This document shows positions 1 to 5,364 of a stretch of 6,981 nucleotides of DNA, piece by piece. The stretch's first letter is position 1; each line of letters starts with the position of its first letter. The DNA lies in contig JAHIPW010000085.1 in assembly GCA_018903055.1 (NCBI GenBank), forward strand, positions 1 through 6,981. Direction: 5' to 3'. This DNA comes from DRGV01 sp018903055 [NCBI: bacterium] (GTDB lineage Bacteria; UBP18; UBA7526). The notes below the pieces were generated by a model that was not told the DNA's origin, ran no database searches, and worked only from the letters and a program-made list of their open reading frames with translations. A program made the translations under genes and the position numbers.

Positions 1-2
1 AG

Positions 3-1379
3 CACCGGGCAAGGGAACTGGGGATGGATAAGAAAGAGCTTCCTAGTGAAGGGGTGGTCACGGGCTATGGTCGCATAGATGGAAGGAGGGCCTGCCTCTT
101 TGCCCAGGACTTCACTGTTGCCGGAGGCTCCTTAGGAGAGATGCACGCCCAGAAAATATGTAAGGTCATGGACCTGGCTATGAAGATGGGCGTCCCCCTG
201 ATCGGGATGAATGACTCGGGAGGAGCGCGGATTCAGGAAGGGGTGGATTCTCTAAAAGGTTATGGAGATATATTCTATAGGAATACCATTGCCTCTGGAG
301 TAATTCCCCAGATCTCGGTCATCCTGGGTCCCTGCGCGGGAGGAGCGGTCTATTCCCCCGCCATTACTGACTTCACCTTCATGGTAAAGGGGATTTCCCG
401 GATGTTCATCACTGGTCCGGATGTGGTAAAGACCGTTACTGGTGAGGATATTAGTCAGGAGGATCTGGGAGGAGCCATGGCCCACAGTCAATTATCCGGG
501 GTGGCCCATTTTGCCTGTGAATCAGAAGAGGAGGCCTTCAGTCTCCTGAAAAAGCTCTTAAGTTACATTCCCTCCAATAACCTTGAAGAGCCGGCAATGG
601 TCGATTTGGGTGACGATCCCAATCGGCGGGATGAAACCCTGGCCAATCTGATTCCCGCCAATCCCAAGAAGCCCTATGATATAAGGGATGTCATTGAAAA
701 GGTAATGGATGCGGGAGAGTTTTTTGAGATCCAATCCGACTTTGCCCCCAATATGGTCATCGGTTTTGCCCGGCTCAATGGCTATGCCGTAGGGATTGTT
801 GCCAATCAGCCCAAGGTCTTAGCCGGGGTATTGGATGTCAACTCCTCTGATAAGGCAGCTCGTTTTATAAGGTTCTGCGACTCCTTCAATATCCCCCTGA
901 TTACCCTCGTCGATGTTCCGGGATACCTGCCGGGGACGGAGCAGGAGCATGGGGGAGTGATAAGACATGGAGCAAAACTCTTGTATGCCTACTCCGAGGC
1001 CACAGTTCCCAAGTTAACCGTCATCCTGAGAAAAGCCTATGGAGGGGCCTATATTGGGATGTGTTCCAGACACTTGGGAGCAGATGCTGTCTATGCCTGG
1101 CCTATGGCAGAGATTGCGGTCATGGGTCCCCAGGGAGCAGCGGAAATCATCTATAGGAAAGAGATCGCATCTTCTAAGAAGCCTCAAGAGGTCTTGGCAA
1201 AGAAGGTGGCGGAGTATACAGAGAAGTTTGCCAATCCCTATGTTGCTGCCCGCCGGGGATATGTAGATAAGGTCATTGAGCCCTATGAGACCAGACCCCA
1301 GCTCATAAGGGCCTTGGAGATGTTCTCCTCAAAGGGAGAATCGAGACCCCAGAAGAAACATGGGAATATACCGTTGTAA
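3..1379 (+). CDS. mmdA: Acyl-CoA carboxylase/decarboxylase carboxyltransferase subunit (MmdA/PccB family), 5' partial
   Basis: Transfers the carboxyl group between carboxybiotin on a carrier protein and an acyl-CoA, probably propionyl-CoA/methylmalonyl-CoA, in the cytoplasm. The frame is open to the window edge: HRARELG precedes the ATG at 24 and fits the family segment just before the first conserved block, so that ATG is an internal Met. About 55-65 N-terminal residues are missing against a usual ~510-520. Numbering from that Met, the N-terminal crotonase-like half has VVTGYG (11-16), [10 protein letters not shown] (64-73) and the oxyanion-loop [12 protein letters not shown] (102-113). The C-terminal half has VDVPGYLPG (296-304), [18 protein letters not shown] (313-330), GGAYIGM (340-346) and [15 protein letters not shown]. 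Ile344 sits where PccB-type enzymes typically have Asp, which favours an MmdA-like or generic acyl-CoA carboxylase over classical PccB. The symbol is therefore family-level. It heads a run of biotin-enzyme genes. Family certain, exact substrate not. Confidence 0.93.
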   Translation, partial: HRARELGMDKKELPSEGVVTGYGRIDGRRACLFAQDFTVAGGSLGEMHAQKICKVMDLAMKMGVPLIGMNDSGGARIQEGVDSLKGYGDIFYRNTIASGVIPQISVILGPCAGGAVYSPAITDFTFMVKGISRMFITGPDVVKTVTGEDISQEDLGGAMAHSQLSGVAHFACESEEEAFSLLKKLLSYIPSNNLEEPAMVDLGDDPNRRDETLANLIPANPKKPYDIRDVIEKVMDAGEFFEIQSDFAPNMVIGFARLNGYAVGIVANQPKVLAGVLDVNSSDKAARFIRFCDSFNIPLITLVDVPGYLPGTEQEHGGVIRHGAKLLYAYSEATVPKLTVILRKAYGGAYIGMCSRHLGADAVYAWPMAEIAVMGPQGAAEIIYRKEIASSKKPQEVLAKKVAEYTEKFANPYVAARRGYVDKVIEPYETRPQLIRALEMFSSKGESRPQKKHGNIPL

Positions 1380-1387
1380 AAGTAACC

Positions 1388-1486
1388 AGATATCAGTTTT
1401 CAGATATCTGATTTCAGATTGCTGATGTAATCAGCAATAACTTACTACAAAACAAACTGATATCTGACTTCTGACATCTGATATCT
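1388..1486. repeat. Heptamer-period imperfect inverted repeat filling the gap before the small biotin carrier
   Basis: The gap is built from 7-base words. On the left, C recurs every 7 bases at 1387, 1394, 1401, 1408, 1415 and 1422 (agatatc, agttttc, agatatc, tgatttc, agattgc). On the right there are four units, ctgatat, ctgactt, ctgacat and ctgatat (1457-1484). The halves are complementary: agatatcag (1388-1396) matches ctgatatct (1478-1486) perfectly, the interior only imperfectly. A tighter hairpin lies in the middle (1418-1438). No T-tract follows, so it is not a classical terminator. It would be transcribed as a long imperfect stem between two cotranscribed genes. Confidence 0.75.
1418..1438. 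other. Perfect 9-bp inverted repeat with 3-nt spacer (hairpin or possible operator)
   Basis: Arms attgctgat (1418-1426) and atcagcaat (1430-1438) are exact reverse complements around a gta spacer. The size and symmetry resemble a dimeric regulator's operator, but the site is embedded in the larger 7-base-period inverted repeat and may simply be its apex. No promoter elements are recognisable beside it, and no T-run follows that would make it a terminator. Confidence 0.4.
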
Positions 1487-1502
1487 CCGAGTGAAGGGAG
1501 GG
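1487..1502 (+). promoter_or_regulatory. Ribosome binding site of the small biotin carrier, inside a shared leader motif
   Basis: ccgagtgaagggagg (1487-1501) ends in a strong GGGAGG Shine-Dalgarno core four bases before the ATG at 1506. The same 15-base motif, with 13 of 15 identities, lies directly before the biotin carboxylase start (1940-1954). This supports both starts and suggests a repeated sequence doubling as a ribosome binding site. Confidence 0.6.
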
Positions 1503-1505
1503 TGA

Positions 1506-1772
1506 ATGGCGAGTTTTCCTATTCCCAGGGTACCCATTATTACTCCCCACCAGATTATTATTATTGCCCCCATTACGGGAATAATAATAGACATTAAAAA
1601 GAGGGTAGGCAATAGAGTAAAAGCCGGGGATACACTCCTTATCCTGGAGGCTATGAAGATGGAGAATGAGATTGTAACTCCAGGCCCAGGGGTGGTAAAA
1701 GAGATAAAGATTAAGAAGGGCCAGAGAGTCAAGGCTGGTCTTCCTTTAGCAGTCATCACCCCTTCAAAGTAG
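1506..1772 (+). CDS. Minimal biotin carboxyl carrier protein (88 aa, biotinyl domain only)
   Basis: Carries biotin that shuttles CO2 between a biotin carboxylase and a carboxyltransferase. The motif EAMKMENEI places the biotinylated Lys at residue 51, about 37 residues from the C-terminus as in other biotinyl domains. The second half of the hairpin-like fold is visible as GVVKEIKIKKGQRVKAGLPLAVI (residues 62-84, split here for length: GVVKEIKIKK then GQRVKAGLPLAVI). Only about 17 residues precede the domain, so there is no long Ala/Pro linker as in typical MmdC or AccB. The N-terminal half is strikingly Ile-rich (IIIIAPITGIIIDI). The start is fixed by a GGGAGG site and the lack of other upstream in-frame starts. 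It lies 126 bp after the carboxyltransferase gene, the usual place for an MmdC-type partner, yet the cluster holds a second carrier further on. Carrier function is clear; which complex it serves is inferred. Confidence 0.9.
   Translation: MASFPIPRVPIITPHQIIIIAPITGIIIDIKKRVGNRVKAGDTLLILEAMKMENEIVTPGPGVVKEIKIKKGQRVKAGLPLAVITPSK
1557..1588 (+). other. Hairpin in the early coding region of the small biotin carrier
   Basis: attattatt (1557-1565) and aataataat (1580-1588) are exact reverse complements; three further C-G pairs can form in the 14-base loop with one bulged G. It lies about 50-80 bases inside the gene, in an ATT triplet run encoding Ile residues. It may be only a by-product of the Ile-rich coding sequence. 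Confidence 0.35.
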
Positions 1773-1783
1773 GAAAGAAGAAG

Positions 1784-1940
1784 AGTACAAAAGTAAGAAA
1801 GTGAGCCCCGAAGGACAAGCCTACGGGACAGGCAGGTGAGAAAGTGGGAAAGTGAGATAGTAGGTTATCAGTTTTTACTTTTTACTTTTTCATTTTTACT
1901 TGTTACTTGTTTCCGTCGTAGACGGATTACTTGTTATTTC
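1784..1940. repeat. Compound octamer/heptamer word array in the gap before the biotin carboxylase gene
   Basis: Purine-rich octamers open the gap: agtacaaa, agtaagaa, agtgagcc (1784-1807). A GC-rich insert of 27 bases follows, then ggtgagaa, agtgggaa, agtgagat, agtaggtt (1835-1866). The second part switches to pyrimidine-rich heptamers: tttttac, tttttac, tttttca, tttttac, ttgttac, ttgtttc (1872-1913). After a 13-base palindrome come ttacttg and ttatttc (1927-1940). The AGT-rich left half is roughly complementary to the ACT-rich right half, so the transcript could fold across the gap. Translated artificially this array gives a fake hydrophobic leader for the next gene. Confidence 0.75.
1913..1925. 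other. 13-base palindrome ccgtc-gta-gacgg
   Basis: Perfect 5-bp arms (1913-1917 and 1921-1925) around gta. It interrupts a run of acttgtt heptamers: two copies lie just upstream and a third just downstream, as if the palindrome had been inserted into the array. The gta spacer is the same as in the 1418-1438 inverted repeat. It lies about 34 bases before the biotin carboxylase start. Function unknown. Confidence 0.45.
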
Positions 1941-1958
1941 CGAGCGAAGCGAGGAGAG

Positions 1959-3467
1959 ATGTTTAAGAAGATACTCATTGCCAATAGAGGAGAGATTGCT
2001 GTCCGGATCATTCGCGCCTGCCGGGAACTGGGCATCCAGACCGTGGCTGTCTATTCCTCAGTCGATAGAGCGAGCCTCTACGTCAAGCTGGCGCATGAGG
2101 CCTATTTATTAGGAGGACCCCAGCCCAAGGAAAGCTACCTCAATATGGAAAAGATTATCGAGATTGCCAAGTCGAGTGGTGCCCAGGCCATTCATCCGGG
2201 ATATGGCTTCTTGGCAGAAAATCCCAGGTTTGTCAAGTTATGTGAGAAGAACAGAATAAAGTTTATCGGCCCGGACTCCCTCACCATGGAGATGGTGGGT
2301 AATAAGCTTTTGGCCCGAAGAATTGTGGAGGAAGCCGGGGTTCCCGTAATACCCGGTTCAAAGGAACCAATAAAGAATAATAAAGAAGCCCGGGATTTAG
2401 CCCGCAGATTAGGGCTTCCGGTAATAATCAAGGCGGTCTATGGTGGAGGAGGAAGAGGACTACGTCGGGTGAATAGATTAAAAGAACTCTCTTTTCTCTT
2501 AAAGGTGGCAAGATTAGAAGCTCGGGTTTCCTTTGACGATCCTTCTCTCTATATAGAGAAGTATATCAGGAATCCCAAGCACATCGAGGTCCAGATATTA
2601 GCCGATGAACGGGGAAGGATGGTCCATTTAGGAGAGAGGGACTGTACCATACAGAGAAGGTATCAGAAGTTATTGGAAGAGACACCCTCTCCCGTAGTCG
2701 ATGAAGGTTTAAGGAATAAATTGGGAGAGGCAGCAATAAAAGCTGCCCGGGCCGTAGGATACACCAATGCGGGGACGGTAGAGTTCATTCTGGATGAAAG
2801 GAAGAACTTCTATTTCATTGAGATAAATGCTCGTATCCAGGTAGAGCATTCAGTAACTGAGCGAGTAACGGGCATCGATCTGGTTAAGACCCAGATAAGA
2901 TTAGCTGATGGTGAGAAATTGCATCTCAAACAGAAAGATGTTTCTATAGTTGGATGTGCTATGGAGTGTCGAATTAATGTCGAAGACCCCCTGAATGACT
3001 TTGCCCCTTCCCCGGGAACGATCGGAAACCTGAGATTTCCGGGAGGACTGGGAGTGAGGGTGGACAGCTCTATCTATTCCGGATATACTATTCCTCTATA
3101 CTATGATACCCTAATCGCTAAGCTTACTGTCTGGGGGAAGGATAGGAAAGAGGTGATAGGAAGGATGGGGGCCGCTTTGAATGAATTCATCATCGAAGGA
3201 GTGAAGACCACCATCCCCCTGCACAAGGCTATCTTATGTGAAAAGGACTTTCAGAGGGGAAGGATAAGCCTCTCCTTTATTGAGAGGCATAAATTACTTA
3301 AAAGATTAAAGGCGAGTAGTCAAACCTCAGAGAAGATTGCAGTCATTACTGGTTGTCTTCTTGCCTATCAGGAAAGGAAGAAGACTCCACTAAAGAAGAA
3401 GAGAGAAAATCTCTGGAAAAGAGGATTTACCGAAAGCAAGTGGCAAACGAGGTTAAGGAAGATATGA
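1959..3467 (+). CDS. accC: Biotin carboxylase (AccC/PccA-type ATP-grasp subunit), 502 aa
   Basis: Uses ATP and bicarbonate to carboxylate biotin on its carrier protein. The order is N-terminal domain ILIANRGEIAVRIIRA (5-20) and HPGYGFLAEN, ATP-grasp domain with K158 and the glycine loop GGGGRG, then ERDC, K237, E275, E288, N290, R292, Q294 and E296, and the C-terminal domain with SPGTIGNLRFPGG and YYDTLIAKL. All residues I can match to E. coli catalysis and ATP binding are kept except Tyr235 for the usual His (RRYQK instead of RRHQK); the near-invariant EHPVTE reads EHSVTE. The protein exceeds a bare AccC (~450 aa) by about 50 residues, a Lys/Arg-rich tail such as precedes the carrier part in fused acyl-CoA carboxylase alpha chains. 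Start chosen at ATG 1959 (MFKKILIANRG) after GAGG/GGAG; an open frame reaches back to GTG 1836 but only translates repeats. The next gene overlaps by 4 bases. Confidence 0.95.
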   Translation: MFKKILIANRGEIAVRIIRACRELGIQTVAVYSSVDRASLYVKLAHEAYLLGGPQPKESYLNMEKIIEIAKSSGAQAIHPGYGFLAENPRFVKLCEKNRIKFIGPDSLTMEMVGNKLLARRIVEEAGVPVIPGSKEPIKNNKEARDLARRLGLPVIIKAVYGGGGRGLRRVNRLKELSFLLKVARLEARVSFDDPSLYIEKYIRNPKHIEVQILADERGRMVHLGERDCTIQRRYQKLLEETPSPVVDEGLRNKLGEAAIKAARAVGYTNAGTVEFILDERKNFYFIEINARIQVEHSVTERVTGIDLVKTQIRLADGEKLHLKQKDVSIVGCAMECRINVEDPLNDFAPSPGTIGNLRFPGGLGVRVDSSIYSGYTIPLYYDTLIAKLTVWGKDRKEVIGRMGAALNEFIIEGVKTTIPLHKAILCEKDFQRGRISLSFIERHKLLKRLKASSQTSEKIAVITGCLLAYQERKKTPLKKKRENLWKRGFTESKWQTRLRKI

Positions 3468-3946
3468 AATTCCGGGTTGTTATTGGCAGTAGTCACTATC
3501 AGGTAGAGGTAAATGACCCCGGAATAGTTATTGTGAACGGCCGACCATATCATGTCGACTTGGACCAAGACTCTCTTCTGGTCAATAAACGCTCCTATGA
3601 GATCTCCTCTTTACAAGAGGAGAACGGTCTTCCTACCCTAATCTCTGTCAATCAGGAGACTTATCGTTTAGAAATAGAGGAGGCGGAGAAGGCCGCTCCC
3701 CGGCGAAAGATAGGAAGATTAAAAGAGAAAGAGGAAGGAGCCATTACCTCCCCCATGAGCGGACAGATAATAAGCGTCGAGGCTAATGAGGGAGATCAGG
3801 TAGGGAAGGACGAGGTCATTCTCATCCTGGAGGCCATGAAGATGGAGAGCGAGGTCTTCAGTCCCAAAGAGGGAAGAATAAAGGAGATTCGGGTAGCCAA
3901 AGGAGATATGGTAAATACTGGAGATGTTCTGGCGGTTATAGAATGA
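3464..3946 (+). CDS. Biotin carboxyl carrier protein with N-terminal BT-like domain (160 aa)
   Basis: Second biotin carrier of the cluster. Residues 1-75 or so (MKFRVVIGSSHYQVEV onward) look like a short beta-rich domain similar to the region joining biotin carboxylase and carrier in fused propionyl-CoA carboxylase alpha chains; this is a resemblance in pattern only. A charged linker (EKAAPRRKIGRLKEKEE) follows, then a C-terminal biotinyl domain with ITSPMSGQI and EAMKMESEV, biotin Lys126, 35 residues from the end. The ATG at 3464 overlaps the biotin carboxylase stop as ATGA, so translation is probably coupled, with AAGGAAG just upstream. A TTG at 3353 in the same frame would add 37 charged residues from inside accC and is rejected. 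The tight coupling makes this the natural partner of the biotin carboxylase. The role of the other carrier is then open. Confidence 0.92.
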   Translation: MKFRVVIGSSHYQVEVNDPGIVIVNGRPYHVDLDQDSLLVNKRSYEISSLQEENGLPTLISVNQETYRLEIEEAEKAAPRRKIGRLKEKEEGAITSPMSGQIISVEANEGDQVGKDEVILILEAMKMESEVFSPKEGRIKEIRVAKGDMVNTGDVLAVIE

Positions 3947-4020
3947 TGCTACAGGCTACATGCCACCGGCCACAGGCTTCAAGAAGCTTGCAGCCTGCGG
4001 CTTGCAGCTTGAAGCAAGTC
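3944..4020. repeat. Eleven-unit imperfect heptamer array starting at the carrier stop codon
   Basis: The stretch divides without remainder into 7-base words: tgatgct, acaggct, acatgcc, accggcc, acaggct, tcaagaa, gcttgca, gcctgcg, gcttgca, gcttgaa, gcaagtc. The first word contains the TGA stop of the carrier gene. Words 2-5 belong to one family (acaggct) and 7-10 to another (gcttgca). gcttcaag (3976-3983) and cttgaagc (4008-4015) are exact reverse complements, so the second part can form a stem with a 24-base loop that itself pairs partly. It ends 24 bases before the CoA-transferase start. Confidence 0.8.
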
Positions 4021-4032
4021 CGTCTGTATTTC

Positions 4033-4040
4033 AGGGGGAG
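4033..4040 (+). promoter_or_regulatory. Ribosome binding site that fixes the CoA-transferase start
   Basis: agggggag lies directly before the GTG at 4044. It supports GTG as the start, because the ATG at 3960 lies inside the heptamer array and has no comparable site. Confidence 0.6.
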
Positions 4041-4043
4041 AGA

Positions 4044-5231
4044 GTGAAGAAGCCATTAAAAAGAATTAGGGTCTTAGACTTTACCCGGGTATTGGCTGGG
4101 CCATACTGCGCTATGATGCTCTGTGACATGGGAGCAGAGGTGATAAAGGTTGAAAGGCCCGGAACTGGTGACGATGCCCGCTTCTTCGGCCCCTTCATCA
4201 AAGGAGAAAGCGGTTACTATATGAGCCTCAACCGGGGAAAGAAGTCCATCGCTTTAAACCTGAAGCACAAAAAAGGAAAAGAGATTGTAAAAAAATTAAT
4301 AAAGAAGGTAGATATCGTCTTGGAGAACTTTCGTCCGGGAACCATGGAGAAGTTGGGCTTTGGCTATCAAGATATAAAGAAAATAAACCCCAAGATAATC
4401 TATGCCTCAACCTCTGGCTATGGCCAGACCGGGCCCATATCCCGGATGGCGGGATATGACATCGTTGCCCAGGCAGTGGGCGGGATAATGTCCATTACTG
4501 GCCCTCCCAATGGCCTACCAACAAGGGTGGGGACCTCCATCGCTGATATCCTGGCCGGGATGTTCACCGCCTATGGAGTGATGATCGCCTTATATAACCG
4601 AGGTAAGACGGGAAAGGGTGCCCAAATCGATGTGGCCATGGTTGACTCTGTGGCTAGTGTTTTGGAGAATGCCATCATAAGATACCTTGCTACGGGAAAA
4701 TCACCAAAGCCCATCGGCTCGCGACATCCCTCCCTGGCGCCCTTTGACATGTTTAAGGCCAAGGATGGCTATATGGTAATCGCCATCGGTAATGAGAAAC
4801 TATGGCATAGCTTCTGCCAGGCGATAGGAAGGGATGACCTCCTGAAAGATCCCAGGTTTATAAATAATAAGAAGAGACTAAAGAATGAGAGAATCCTCAA
4901 ATCTCTGATTGAGCGATGGACGAGGAAGAAGACGGTCAAGAAACTTTTGGTCGTCTTCAATGAATTGGGCATTCCCTGTGGCCCAGTAAATAGTATGGAG
5001 AGAATGGTTCGCCATCCCCAGATCCTATTTCGTAATATGATCCAGGAAATTAAACATCCTGTAGCAGGAAAGATAAAGATGGCGGGAATTCCACTAAAGA
5101 TGGCTGGATTCTCGGATAAAATTCCTGGTCGATCACCGTTACTGGGAGAGCATACGGAGGAGATCCTCAAAAAATATCTCAGGTATGGCCCGAAGAGAAT
5201 TAAAGCATTAAAGAACGAGGGCGTGATTTAG
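4044..5231 (+). CDS. CaiB/BaiF (class III) CoA-transferase family protein, 395 aa
   Basis: Class III enzymes move CoA between an acyl-CoA and a free acid through a mixed anhydride on an active-site Asp. The sequence runs in family order: RVLDFTRVLAGPYC and LCDMGAEVIKVERPG (N-terminus, CoA-binding region), GYYMSLNRGKKSIALNL, DIVLENFRPGTMEKLG, IYASTSGYGQTGP, GYDIVAQAVGG with the probable catalytic Asp139, TRVGTSIADILAGMFTAYG, GAQIDVAMVDS, then a C-terminal part with GIPCGPVNSMERMVRHPQ. Length matches the family (about 380-430). GTG is chosen as start because its MKKPLKRIRVLDF gives the normal family N-terminus; the 28 residues read from ATG 3960 come from the repeat array. The family also includes racemases such as alpha-methylacyl-CoA racemase, so substrate and even reaction are uncertain. 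It lies 97 bp after the biotin carrier and 133 bp before the oxidoreductase, suggesting handling of an acid or acyl-CoA shared by the cluster. Confidence 0.92.
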   Translation: MKKPLKRIRVLDFTRVLAGPYCAMMLCDMGAEVIKVERPGTGDDARFFGPFIKGESGYYMSLNRGKKSIALNLKHKKGKEIVKKLIKKVDIVLENFRPGTMEKLGFGYQDIKKINPKIIYASTSGYGQTGPISRMAGYDIVAQAVGGIMSITGPPNGLPTRVGTSIADILAGMFTAYGVMIALYNRGKTGKGAQIDVAMVDSVASVLENAIIRYLATGKSPKPIGSRHPSLAPFDMFKAKDGYMVIAIGNEKLWHSFCQAIGRDDLLKDPRFINNKKRLKNERILKSLIERWTRKKTVKKLLVVFNELGIPCGPVNSMERMVRHPQILFRNMIQEIKHPVAGKIKMAGIPLKMAGFSDKIPGRSPLLGEHTEEILKKYLRYGPKRIKALKNEGVI

Positions 5232-5255
5232 GCACAGACGCCAAGAATGTTGAAA

Positions 5256-5321
5256 CGGAGAAAGGGGGAAACGGAGACACGGAGAAAATCTCCGATTCAC
5301 CGATTCGCCGATTCACCCTTT
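5256..5321. repeat. Octamer-period array in two opposing halves around a hairpin
   Basis: Left half, purine-rich octamers: cggagaaa, gggggaaa, cggagaca, cggagaaa (5256-5287). Right half: ctccgatt, caccgatt, cgccgatt, then a decayed caccctt (5290-5320). At the junction cggaga (5280-5285) and tctccg (5289-5294) form a perfect 6-bp hairpin with an aaa loop. A T6 run occurs only at 5324-5329, 30 bases past the stem, so it does not look like an intrinsic terminator. The rest of the gap up to the start at 5365 shows nothing recognisable besides a GAGAGG site at 5350-5355. Confidence 0.75.
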
Positions 5322-5364
5322 CATTTTTTCTGTGGCAATCTTGCGCATCGAGAGGTTTAGAAAG

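Noticed and set aside
24-26. ATG 24 as the true start of the carboxyltransferase
   Set aside because: The frame continues upstream to the window edge with residues fitting the family, and a start here would remove about 60 conserved N-terminal residues.
1418-1445. Intrinsic terminator after the carboxyltransferase gene
   Set aside because: The AT-rich 9-bp stem is followed by aacttactac, with no T-tract.
3-1772. Complete sodium-pumping methylmalonyl-CoA decarboxylase
   Set aside because: Only carboxyltransferase and carrier are present; no multi-spanning beta subunit or small membrane subunit is encoded in the window, and a biotin carboxylase follows, which such a decarboxylase does not need.
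1836-1958. N-terminal extension of the biotin carboxylase from GTG 1836, giving a hydrophobic leader-like stretch
   Set aside because: The extension is a translation of the octamer/heptamer words. The family N-terminus begins exactly at ATG 1959, which has its own ribosome binding site.
3353-3463. Longer second biotin carrier starting at TTG 3353 inside accC
   Set aside because: It would overlap accC by over 100 bases, encodes only charged low-complexity residues, and the ATGA-coupled ATG at 3464 starts the recognisable domain.
3944-4020. CRISPR array or transposon end
   Set aside because: Words are 7 bases with no spacers, no target duplications and no transposase or cas gene nearby.
3960-4043. 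CoA-transferase start at ATG 3960
   Set aside because: The 28 added residues come from the heptamer array; the GTG at 4044 has an agggggag site and yields the normal family N-terminus.
4769-5170. Antisense open frames, such as this one and those at 5727-6134 and 1445-1759
   Set aside because: They lie opposite well-conserved genes, match no family I recognise and follow from the codon pattern of the real strand.
5280-5329. Intrinsic terminator after the CoA-transferase gene
   Set aside because: The stem is only 6 bp and the T6 run starts 30 bases later rather than directly after it.
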